From Lepraria neglecta (Eukaryota; Ascomycota; Lecanoromycetes; Lecanorales; Stereocaulaceae): 64,000 nucleotides of DNA. The number at the start of each line of letters is the position of its first letter. The first letter of the stretch is position 1. Shown here piece after piece: positions 40,801 to 52,100 of the stretch. A program made the translations under genes and the position numbers. Where the stretch lies: NCBI GenBank assembly GCA_033220425.1, contig CM065648.1, positions 2,728,001 to 2,792,000 of the forward strand, written 5' to 3'. The notes under the pieces were generated by a model. The model was not told the DNA's origin and did no database searches. It saw only the letters and a list, made by a program, of their open reading frames with translations.

Positions 40801-43385
40801 GCAGAGTCCGCACTTTTGGCATTGGCCGGTCGGAGATCCGGACTCTCAGATTTCTTCTGTTCCACCTGTGCTGAGATATTGCTGGCGCGACCAGCATCTC
40901 TGGCTGGAAAGCGAGACTTCAGACCAAGCGTGCTAAGAGATGCGGCTCCATGATCTGTGCTGACTTCGGTGCTAGCAACAGCTTTGGCGGCTGAGGCACC
41001 GAAACCTCGAGGGCCAAAGCTAATCTGGCGCGACGCCAGATTTTTCTTGGGACCAGTACTCCGAATGCTTGGGGTACGACCCACGAGGCCTCCTCTACTG
41101 GCAATCTTCTTCTGTGATGTGTGGCGCTCGACCATCACTTGAGTTAGGAAGCTTTCTTTATCTGAGCTATGCTTCATGTGACTGGAGGAGATATGGCGAG
41201 CGCTAGCAGAAGTGCTGAGCAAAGATGGACTGTATTTCTGCCGCTTTCGACTCTTAGAGAGGTCCTTTGAAGGCCTGGTCTTTCTGGCCCGCTTTCGTGC
41301 AATCTGAGGGTGTCGGAAAACTAGGTCATCGTATTCATCCATCCATTCAAAGAAAGGGCCCGTGATTTTCTTATTGCTGGGACGGCGAGAGCTCGGAGAG
41401 CCCGAAAGCTTAGGCGTGTGAGCGGGTGACTCAATGTGCGAGGAGCGAAAAGAGCCAGACAACGAGTACATGCTGTTAGTCCTCGGCGAGTCTGCCGTAT
41501 TGGTTGATTTCGGACGCTGAGAGAAGGTGGATGGTGATTGGAAGGTCCTAAAGAGTGGTTCAATGGATATATCGCTGATTGCGTTTTCCATCACACCCAT
41601 CATTTGCAGCTCATACATTCTCACTCTCGGAACGAAAGCTTTGTGCTCTGGGGCATCGAAACTAGACTTGTTCTTAAGCTTCCTTCGAATCGCAGCCTGT
41701 TTACCACTCTCATCCGGCTCTGAGGCCCAGAATGAAATGTCCACCCAATGAGGAATACCGTAGCTCCATCCAAAGTCTTTAGTTCCTCTCAGAATTCCAG
41801 CCTCTCTCAGTGGGTTCTCATCAGGCTTGAAAGATCCCAATGGTGCTCCAATCCCCATATTGGCCGAAAAGCTGCCTTTTGGTGTATTTTTGTCTGTCGT
41901 CGTGTTCCTTGTACCCGTCACAGCAGCATCACCGGGACCGGGCGGAGGAATTCGGTACTTGAACAAAGGAACGGAATGAAGCGGCATCCTCGATAGACAG
42001 ACAAGGTCAATGCCCACGCCGTTTTCAATGAGATTTTCAGTCGTTGCCACCAAGAGGCTGTAATCCACTTCGAACAGTCCAGCGCTCGGAGATATCACCA
42101 CAATGGAAACACCAGTCCTGACGAGATCGCGGTCTATGTAGTCAGAGGAGAATTGAGAAGAAGCCAGATTTATAGCTTCGAGGACGTTCCCGCGTGTTGC
42201 CGCAGAGGGATGGCCTGCAATGACATGGCTGGGTTTATCCGCTAAAGCTGAAGAGATACCTGTTCCAAGGGGAAGGTGATCACCAGTGTCAGGCGGCCGG
42301 ATCGATATGTCCCTTAGGAAGACTAAGAACTCCTTCTTGAGCTGGAAAAGAATGTTCGCCCATTCCCCACTGGCCATATCGCTGACCACAACTCGATAAA
42401 AGTCTTTCGAAGTGGTGGCCATGACTGGTTCTCGATGGTGGGGCTCGTTTGTGTCCAAACCTGAATCTGTCAAGCCAGTATCCTTCCTCTTGTCATAAAT
42501 TATTCTCGTGAAGAGCACAATGCTGACGAGATGTTTTACTTTCAGCTCATGCCATCTTTTGAAGAGTTCGGGGAGAAAGCCGTTGATAACCTTGTCGAGC
42601 ATAATTTCCCCACTGCCTTCCGCGTCAAAATCCCACATCTCTTTCGACATCTGGATGAAGAGCACATATCGCGCAGACTCGCTACGGAAAATGGGCTTGG
42701 TTGAAGAGTGGAAGAAAGCTGAGGGTACTTTCTTGCCGTTCACAAATACAGTCTTTATTGTAGCCCTAATGGAACCCATGAAAAGAATTCTCTGCGCTCT
42801 GAAGATGCAAGTATTGGCCAATTCAGCAGATATTAGACGCCACATGTCGGCGCGAGCAAGGTATTGATCTCGAAAGATAATCTCGACGTGGGACGCATGA
42901 GAGCCTGCCTCTCCAGCAGTGGACACTAGGGCTTGAGTTCCCTTCTTGAATCCGAACGCCTGAGCGATTTGTCGAGAAACAGAGACCTGTAGGTCCGGTT
43001 GGATTGAAAGCAAGTCTTGGTTCTTGGGTTTCGAGACGAACACGAATTGCTTTCCCAAGTCAAGGTCGTCGTCGTTGATCTTTCCATGGGGAAAGGTACC
43101 ATTTCCCTTCAAGGGTGTAAGCCGTAACAGCTTCCCCATCGGTACATCATCATCATTAGACGCATTTAAAATGATGTCCTCTCTCGAGAAGCTCTCGTCA
43201 TGCACAGAAACGGTGAAGAGTCGCGGCACTAGTATATGCTCTCGCTGCCCTGGATTCGGAGATCTGGCGGCAACCTCAGACTGGACCTTGTCCGTAGTTG
43301 CATCTTGGTCTGTTGCCAAGGCTCCATTACTCACATGGCGAAGATGGAAGCTCTGTAGATGCTTGGGACGGGTTGAGCTTGCCAT
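37848..43385 (-). CDS. iml1: Iml1 (DEPDC5 homologue), GATOR1/SEACIT subunit
   Basis: One intronless frame of 1845 aa. Iml1 with Npr2 and Npr3 forms GATOR1/SEACIT at the vacuole, which acts on Rag/Gtr GTPases to restrain TORC1 when amino acids are scarce. The N-terminal Iml1 domain (residues about 50-480) includes [37 protein letters not shown] and [18 protein letters not shown]; a following part has [19 protein letters not shown] and [17 protein letters not shown]. A long Ser/Arg-rich disordered linker (about 650-950) holds many basic-Ser sites. Around residues 1310-1390 a DEP domain is seen ([39 protein letters not shown]). The C-terminal part has [19 protein letters not shown] and [19 protein letters not shown]. 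Length and order match fungal orthologues. It is divergent from the antiporter. Confidence 0.97.
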   Translation of the reverse strand: [1845 protein letters not shown]

Positions 43386-44501
43386 ACTCTAACTAAGACA
43401 CCTAAGTTGTTTGTCTCACTCGCCCCCGCCGCGAGTGAGAGGAGGTTTTCGGATTGGATGATCTCTGAGAGGGCCTGACATGTTTCGTCGTTTAACCGTA
43501 GGATTCCGAACTGGTATCATCCAGGGGTTTCCGATACTTGCCTGTGCAGCTAACTAACAGCGAACAGAGAACGGCCTGGAGTGTGTCACCTCCTTGATAG
43601 GGTTCTTTCGCCAACAAGGCAGACACAATTTGACTTTGTAGACCCCACAAAAAGGTGATGTTGTGGAACACTATGTCTCTCTTGGCGTGGAATCGCCTCC
43701 CATTGGGGCTGTGCAAATATCGTGCGTGTCCGTAATCCTGGAAGATGCGGTATTAAGCAGCCAAGCGGTAGATCTGCTTGTGCTTATTTGCAAGCCATCT
43801 CCTGTGACGCCACGTTGTTGCCAAGCGCGCGCAAAATTAACGCTATGAAGCTCGATAATGTTGGTTGATGTGCTCTGCCACACGGCTCTGTAGGCAATCG
43901 TAAATATCAAAGTGGCAGATTTCGCGGTTATCGGCAAACGTTAAGTTGTTGGAGAAAATCCTCTTACGTGGCTTCTCGACCTAAGGGACGACTAGTGTAA
44001 AATTGCCCCAGCGCCGATCTTTAGCAAGAAAAGAACCGGGAACAACTCATAGCAAATAACAAAGCAGGGCACCGGTGCCTTGGCCCTTGGCTACAGAACA
44101 AAAACATCATCACCTGCCATCCTTTCATCCACACCATCTTATTACATGCGCATTCCATCAAAGAGGAATATTCGCGCATCTAGCTTTCGACGCAAGGCAG
44201 CGAACAGCGGGCACCTGGAAGGCTCAGACCCCTGGCGCGGATGACCTAAAAGCCCACCCCGACCACTTAGCTGTTACTTCACCCACCCTAGCGTGCCCGA
44301 TTGTGGTGGCCTAAAGTCTGAGCGTGAGACGGTGAACGCCCCAGCTGAACATTCCACGGGGCTGACCTGCCATCTCAGATTCATAACAAACCCATCTACA
44401 GGCCCCGCGCTTCAGCGCATTCGTTCCTTCCTCCTCCGATTATGCGTAAGTCCGCTTCCAAAGTCTTGTGTCTTAGGACTCTGGCTGGCTATCCTTGATC
44501 A
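43386..44501. other. intergenic, bidirectional promoter of iml1 and the antiporter
   Basis: No convincing gene. The right part (44080-44500) has a C-rich plus strand and probably contains the 5' leader of the antiporter mRNA, possibly with a noncoding first exon. Confidence 0.5.
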
Positions 44502-46519
44502 ATGCTCATGATACCCAATCTAGATAAATACCGAGCGGCTGCCCGGCGAGACGCATGGTACGACAATGATGATGACCCTCCAAATTACAATCCTTTCCGA
44601 AAGATTCATAGGCGGAACAAGGCGCGTCCAGGCGACGAGGAGCTTGGAGCGGACCTGACCGCAGTCGGGTCTGAAGGCAATGCGCTGGACATTGTGGAGA
44701 GGCAGCGACGGTCGCAGAATTTTGAAGCTTATCCACCCAGTCATGCGGCAACAATGCCTTCCTGCTCCGGGAGTCCGACCAACCGTTCGCCTGTGGAATT
44801 ACCGTTCACTGAAAAGAGAGATATGGTAGATCGTCAAACAGAGAGTAGCCAGGATACAGGTACTACAAAATCAAGCCATACGGTCGTTGGGTCCGCGGAC
44901 TCTGAGCCAAAGGTCGGTGGGGACGCTACATCAAGGAAACGGGGGATCTTTAGCAGGTTTAGAAAGACTCCTGAAGAAAAGGAGAAAAAGGTGGAAAACA
45001 AACGAAAGAGTCGGTCAGCGTCATGGTTGAAGAGAGATAAGCAGACCTTCACAGCTATGGGGCAATTCCGGGCTACCATCTTGAACTCTTGGATCAACGT
45101 GCTGTTGATATTCGTGCCAATTGGCATTGCGGTCAACTTCACAAGCGTACCAAAGGTTGGAGTGTTCGTTATAAACTTTATCGCCATCATTCCTCTCGCC
45201 GCCATGCTGAGCTACGCCACTGAAGAGATAGCACTACGTACTGGAGAGACAATTGGAGGGTTATTAAATGCTACGTTCGGGTGAGCTCAAGACACCAGCT
45301 TTTCATTTGTAGACTGTCACTGATTGGTTTACAGGAACGCTGTTGAATTGATTGTATCCATCCTCGCTCTAACAAAGAACGAGGTCGATATTGTACAAGA
45401 ATCGTTGATCGGCAGTATCCTGTCCAATTTACTGCTTGTCATGGGCATGTGCTTCTTCTTTGGCGGCCTCAATCGCGTTGAGCAGCATTTCAACGTGACA
45501 GTGGCCCAAACGGCTTCAAGCTTGCTGGCTCTTGCCGTTGGAAGTCTGATCATTCCAGCAGCTTTCCAAGCTTGGGCAGACGGAAGCCGTAAGTTTCTGA
45601 CTCAATAAATTTGCAGCACAGAAGCTGATCCATCCTTTTCAGAGGCTCTCAAAAGCAGCAGAATTACCGAACTCTCGCGTGGAACCGCTATTCTATTGCT
45701 TGTAGTCTACGGTGCATACCTGTTCTTCCAGCTCAAGACGCACGCAGCAATGTACAGCTCGCCTAGCCCAAAGGTTGACAAACGACGAACAAAGGTGGAG
45801 GGGGGTGACGCTATAAAGGGTATTGCTGGTGCTGGTGCTGGCATCTCCGCCACAATGGGTGGGGCAGCAGCTCAAGAGAATCCATCGCGAGAGCCAGAAG
45901 AAGAAGGGGAGCAGCCCCAGTTGAGCAAATGGGTGGCTCTGTTCACCCTTGCCGCCTCGACCGCGTGCGTTGCCATTTGTGCCGAATTCATGGTCGACAG
46001 CATCAATGCGATCACAGAAAGCGGAACCGTTTCGCGGACGTTCGTCGGTCTAATCCTCCTCCCGATTGTCGGAAACGCAGCAGAACACGCGACTGCAGTG
46101 ACTGTTGCTTGCAAAGACAAGATGGACTTGGCAATCGGAGTGGCTGTCGGTTCAAGCATGCAGATTGCACTGCTCGTCATCCCCTTCGTTGTGGTCCTTG
46201 GCTGGATTATGGGCAACGATAAAATGAACCTTGCATTTGATGGATTCCAGATTGCTGTGCTGTTTGTTGCTGTGCTGTTGGTCAATTACCTCATCCAAGA
46301 TGGCAAATCGCATTGGTCTGTAGCATCCATGGTGCTCTCTTCATCCGTACATCTGCTAAGTCTTATCCAGGCTCGAAGGCGTTCTTCTCCAAATCCTCTA
46401 CATGATTATTGCGATCGCGGCATGGTTTGTTCAAGCTCCTGTTCTGACTTTACGGACTCTGCTAACACACTCCAAGGTTCTACCCACCAGACGACCCAGC
46501 GACCATCAACACCAGATAA
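44502..46519 (+). CDS. Vcx1-like vacuolar Ca2+/H+ antiporter (CAX family)
   Basis: Five exons (44502-45280, 45335-45588, 45643-46315, 46371-46424, 46477-46519) give 600 aa. It exchanges cytosolic Ca2+ for vacuolar H+. A long polar N-terminus of about 190 residues ([19 protein letters not shown]) is followed by about eleven hydrophobic segments in two halves. Both alpha repeats are clear: [20 protein letters not shown] with [14 protein letters not shown], and [20 protein letters not shown] with [18 protein letters not shown]. An acidic loop ([11 protein letters not shown]) separates the halves. The two last introns (GTCTGT...ATCCAG; GTTTGT...TCCAAG) restore [20 protein letters not shown] and [13 protein letters not shown]; reading through them gives a false extended end. 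The N-terminal extension may have a further upstream exon. Confidence 0.94.
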
Positions 46520-49191
46520 TCGCAGCCCTCTTCGGCAGTCCTCCTTCAACACGGCCATGGTGGGCACAACACTTTCTGGGGCCCAACCCAACTCAAGTGC
46601 CAGAACCTTAAACTCTGCCGGCTATCAGGCGGGATCGCAGCGGCAACCGAGCCTTGGGGCTCTTTACGCGGGCATCCCGCCATTCGACCTTTGACCGCCC
46701 GACTTCCGTTCAAGACAACTCTTTGCGTCCAGCGACCACATACTCTGCTCTTCCAATTGGACGCCTTTCTTCGAGCATACCACCAAAAGGAGTCGTCACT
46801 CCAAGTACTTCAAGCATGATGCCTCCCAGCATCTCCACATCCTTTCTTCTCCCTAGTCTCGAACGACTCTACACCACATCTTCTCTCTGTTTAGAACAAC
46901 GGCCAAGCCTGAATAGCCAAGGCTCACGAATTTCATATCTCTTCAGGTGGTTATTTTGGTACGGATAACATTTCTTAGAAGGCTTGCCTCACGGCGCTCG
47001 GCGTTTTGAAACGATCATCAATTTTCCTGCTAGAGAAGGATCGAGTACAACAATCAGGCTTACTGCCACTTTTCTGTGTAAATATTCTTCTGGCCTTGCA
47101 CATTTTGATCTATAAACGGTCAGGGTTCATAGGAAGATAGATAATCGGTACTGCTTCATGCGTAGGACGGGAATTTTGTGATCAGTATGCTAGCAATGAT
47201 GACATTCGCCACTCGCCATCGCTTCATCATGATCTTGTAAGGCCCGTAACCCAGCTGTCCACAGTATCATAATAGCCACGCTAACTCCAACGCACCAGCC
47301 TTCCGCAACCTACACACTCAATCCCACAAACCCTTCGTAGCTTCTCCGAACCTTAGCGTCCTAGTAGAACGGACGCGCTTTTCTCGAGAACTTCGCGATC
47401 CGGCTCTGCTTCACTTCCACGCACCTTACACAAAACGTATCAGCCCATTACTCAACTTCTACCTTCCGCTCCCACTTCTCCGGTATTGTCAACCATGGGC
47501 CTGCACTCTAAAGTTTTGTTCGAGAACGCGTGCTGTATTTGTGAGCATGTTGGCAGCAATGCTAGTATTGGAGAGGAGGGCTAGGTGATGTACGTCTACA
47601 ATGGTGTCCTGCTCTTTTGTATTTTGTTGTGGACCAGCTGATGCTGTGCTGGGAGCCTAGTAGTTGGCTGCTTGGTCTCCTCTCCGCCCTGGCTCGTCGA
47701 TATGTACGGACTTCGATTAGCTGCGCTCTGGGTCGTTTAGCCTGGGACATGTTGCCTCTCTTTTCGTGCTCGAGCGCTGGTACCTAGATGTACAAGTACA
47801 CGTACAGAACGGCTGCTGGATGTCCTCGGACGCGCTGTTCAATGTGGAGAGAAAACCGGGACATTTGCACAGCTTCGAGAAGTACCACGGAGCTTTTAGG
47901 CTGGAGTCCTCCTGAGCTGGTCGAGCAACCTGACTCTGCTGTATGGCGATTGGGAGCCCAGATGACAACCCTGCATAACAAGAACTCGCGCTTCTTACGG
48001 TTGGCCTTTGCGCAGTCGCTGATTAGGTCGACTTGGATTTGACAACCATTCTGCCGGTACTCGCGGCCGCGTCTCTCGACACACGATTGCCATACGATTG
48101 CCATACGTACAGCTAGCTCACTCAACGAGTTTTCCTTCACGCTACGACATACCACGGTACTCGTTCTTAGCGCATTCACTCTGACGATACTTAATTCATC
48201 TCTGATCTACAGCCTAGCACCACACTGGCTTCCATCATTCACTCTATGTCTTCGACTTCTCCTTAGCGCGCGGTCTCGAGTGTCACTCTTCTCCTCAACA
48301 ACTTCAACTTTGTCAACTAACAACTCTTTCTGCTCAAGCCATCCGACTTCCTTCCTCCAACATGATTTCCCTCAACATTCATTCCACCATCCACGCTTCT
48401 GATCTCATCGTTTCACAGCCTATCCTTGACATACCCTCTGCCATTACGCCTGGCCTACTGTCTTTCGTCCCTTGAATTGCTTATCTGAGTCTGTAAGTTA
48501 GGCTCACAAATCTAGGCGCCCTTAGTCGCCTGTTTCACTCTTCAGAATTGTCCACCCCGCGCCAAACTACCTATCAATCTCATTTTCTCTCCCAACTTCG
48601 TTCCTCAATCCTCATCCCTCTTCCTGAACAACTGGCTCATTTCTCCTGCTTGTTTTGCTGCTCTATCCCTTGGCAGTCATCTTTCTACACATCTCAAGGC
48701 AGTCCTTTTGACATCAACTCTATCACCTTCCCGTATACTGCTGCTTACTTCTTCCTCCGTTAAACCAAATCATATTGTCTCAAATTTTTGAGATCACCTC
48801 TCTTCTGTTGACCAACAATTTCTACCTCATCCAACACCGAAGCTTTTCATCACTCGCGCCGTTGCTTACAAACCTCCAAGCTATCAGTTGCTCAATTGAG
48901 ATTCACCGCTTTACGCCCTTTCAACTCACTTCACGCCATCCTCCCATCGACGAATTCTCGCATTTGCTCAAAGCAATTCTACAATCTAGGCTCACGTCGA
49001 GCTCACATTCGTCCGCCAGCTCAAAGAATTCGGAGTTTCAATCATATCACATCATGAACAAATCTTGACTCACCAAACACCAAAGTCTATCTCAGTGGTA
49101 TTGGTAGGTCAGTTCACTTGAGAAACCCTAGCAACCCGTTCAGCTCAACAAATCACTGACTTTACTTTACAAGTCTACAGATTCAGTCAAA
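46520..49191. other. long intergenic region with pyrimidine-rich leader
   Basis: 2.7 kb without a supported gene. From about 48200 to 49190 the plus strand is dominated by C and T, with many short upstream ATGs, which fits a long 5' leader of the SNF2 gene or its core promoter. A short direct repeat GATTGCCATAC occurs twice around 48084-48106. The 46520-48200 part shows nothing definite. Confidence 0.55.
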
Positions 49192-52100
49192 ATGGCCTCT
49201 GAGAACGGCGACCCGTTCGATGGCGGCTCCCCACCTCCCTTCAACCCTGCCGACGGTGAGGACTACGAAGACCTGTTTGTTACCCCGGCTCCAAACACCA
49301 TTCCGGACACCCCAATGCCGGACCTTCAGGATGGATTCAACATGCCAGTGCCCGTGCACGGAGACGCAGATACAATGAAAAACATAACCCAACATTCAGA
49401 GGTAGAGACTCTACAGCAGAATTTTGAGGAAGACAAGATGGACTTGGACATTTCTAAGTCCAAAGCGCAACATCCCATTGAAGAGGCTGCTTTGGCAGAG
49501 TCAGAAAAGTCAGACCGCATCATGTCGCTCTTGAACAACAATGCTGAGAACGAAGAAGCACCCATTGCAGACCCAGAGAAAGCAAAGCATGCCAACCACT
49601 CTGACACTGGCACTGACAACACAGACGTTGCCCTCAAGAGAGAGGCCCCAGACGTTGAATTCGTGTGGGACAGATTCATCCCGGCTGAGGTTATCGAACT
49701 CTCGGAGACAGAGGACGTCGAGCCAAACATCGAAGACGATGTTTATGAGTTCACCGGGGCAAGCAAGCCAGATGATGACGACACAATCTCAATCTCGGAT
49801 AGCGACGATGAGCAAGGAGAATATGTCGTGCTCGAAGATGGCACGAAAATGCCACTGAAGAAAGAAAATCTTGAAGTGGAGTTCCTCTGGGAGGACATGG
49901 GCAAACGCGTGATCGACCTGGACTCCGATGAACAGCAAAGCAATGCTGCTGGTCCAAGGTTGGGCAAGTCACTCCTAGGAAGATCGAAGCCGAAAGTCAG
50001 ACATACTCCCGCGCAGATCGCAAAGATGCATCAAGCGCAAGATCTATTACGGGAGAGAATTCGCCTACAGAATCTCAATGCCGGGCCCGTAGGATCCTCG
50101 AGGGCCCCTCAAGCTCCTATCCCTCGTAATCTTCCTCGTCCTGCGGTTGAAGATGAGCATGCTTGGATGAGTAGTACCGACTTCACGCCGGATGAGAACG
50201 CAGGTGCAAAATTCAAGGATCTCAAGAAGAGCTATAGCAAGAAAGTGAAGAGACAGGCCAACACACTGGATGATGACATCGAATACAAGAGAGCTGAGAG
50301 AGAGGAGAATCTTCGACTTGCAAGACTCAAGGCCGAATATGGAGATGCTGTTGGTTACAATGATGGCCCTGATTCGAATGATGGCCCTGATTCGGATGAT
50401 GGTGAGAACCATGATGAGAGCTTGTTCATGTCTCAATCACCAGAATCTCGAAATTCCAAACGACAGCGAGATGCGGATAATGATGCTGAAGAGGGGAACG
50501 GAGAGTCCCCCTCAAGCCGAAAAATGCGCAAATCGAATCGAAACCGCAAGCGGACCCAAAAGGATCTTGACAAGGAAGCAGAGCTCAACATGATGGCGGG
50601 GATTGAGGGCTTCCTCCGAAAACTGAATAAGCCTGCGAATGAAGGAGGAGATGCAGCGAGCAATCTGTCGAACAAATCTCGTGGAAAGGGAAAAGCTTCG
50701 CAAGGCAAGAAGAGCGGTCAGAAGGCAGGTTCAAAGAGAACAAAGCGCAAACCTACCCAGGCAGGCTATTTGAACGACTCGGCTAGTTTGCTTACCAGCA
50801 ATGTTTACGAGGACGCAAATGCAAATCTCCACCGCGATGCATTACCTGTCTCTACAGAAATGAACAAGCAGAAAGCACTTGCTGCATTGGTCGCTAGTGT
50901 ACCCCTTGAGTATCAACGAGAGGCTAGGTCCGAGAAAGAGCACATAAAGAGAGCGACCATTGACCTTGGAAGCAACAAAGTCAAGGCTGACGGCAACGGC
51001 AATTGGGCTTTCAAAGGACTGAAGCCCGGGTCTGCACTACGCCACCATCAAGTGCAGGGGGCTGCTTTCATGAAGAACCGAGAGAAAGGAACAGAGGAGC
51101 CACTCGGAGGAATTCTAGCAGACTCTGTAAGTTGTCCTTTCTGACTTAAAAAACTCAATCTCGCGACTCATCGTTTAACTTCCTTGGGAGATACTGACTC
51201 TGAATTCTATTAGATGGGCCTAGGAAAGACCCTGATGACACTAGCACTCATGATAGCCAACCCTCCGGATGAATACGAGAAAGAGAGATGCACTTTGATT
51301 GTATGCTCTCCTGGACTGTTGTCACAGTGTAAGAGCTACTATACGCTCCGTTCAGAGGTATGGTGCTGATTATACATAGGGGAGAGAGAAATCGACAAAC
51401 ACACTGAGCCTGATGTGTTTCCAAACGTTCTGAAGCATCACGCTGCAACTAGTCTTTCTGGAAAGGGAGGTGTTCTCGTTATGCAGCAAGCAGATATTAT
51501 GTAAGTCCAGGCCGGCAATTCGCAAATCTCGCTAACAAGAATAGTTTGACCACATACCAAAAGGTAACACAGCATTACGACCACAGAGAGAACATGCTGA
51601 CATTTTTCGAAGGTCATCCAATCCTATCCTAGAGTCGAAGTGCCTCACGATCTCACGGATGAGGACGCGGTGATAGAGTGGTGGAAAAAGACGTGGGATC
51701 AGGATCGAGATGTGCTCCACAAAGTCAACTTCTACCGTGTTGGTATGTTCTGCGATCCCCATCCATAGCGTTGAAGTGATGACACTAATATCTGTTGATA
51801 GTTCTCGATGGTCAGAAACCTGGTTCTGGGTCCAGAAAGTGTATGCTGACCAACGTCCAGAATCTCAAGCCATCAAGAATCATGTGACTCAGACCTCCAT
51901 CGCTTGTAGAGCTTTACAGGCCAAGCATCGCTGGGCGCTTTCAGGTTATTCGAATTCTCCGAAAAATAAGAGAACAAAGTTAACGCTTTCCAGGCACACC
52001 AATTATGAATCGGATCGAGGAGCTATATCCATACTTCAAATTCCTGCGTGCCCCATACACAGGCTGCTACAGCGACTTCCAGGATAATTACTGCATTCCG

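Noticed and set aside
37886-43392. Many open frames antisense to or in other frames of iml1
   Set aside because: They overlap a single conserved 1845-codon gene and carry no signatures of their own.
46316-46694. Extended C-terminus of the antiporter read through to 46694
   Set aside because: Two short introns restore the family-typical end (IAIAAW then FYPPDDP) and a stop at 46519; the longer reading is intron and 3' flank.
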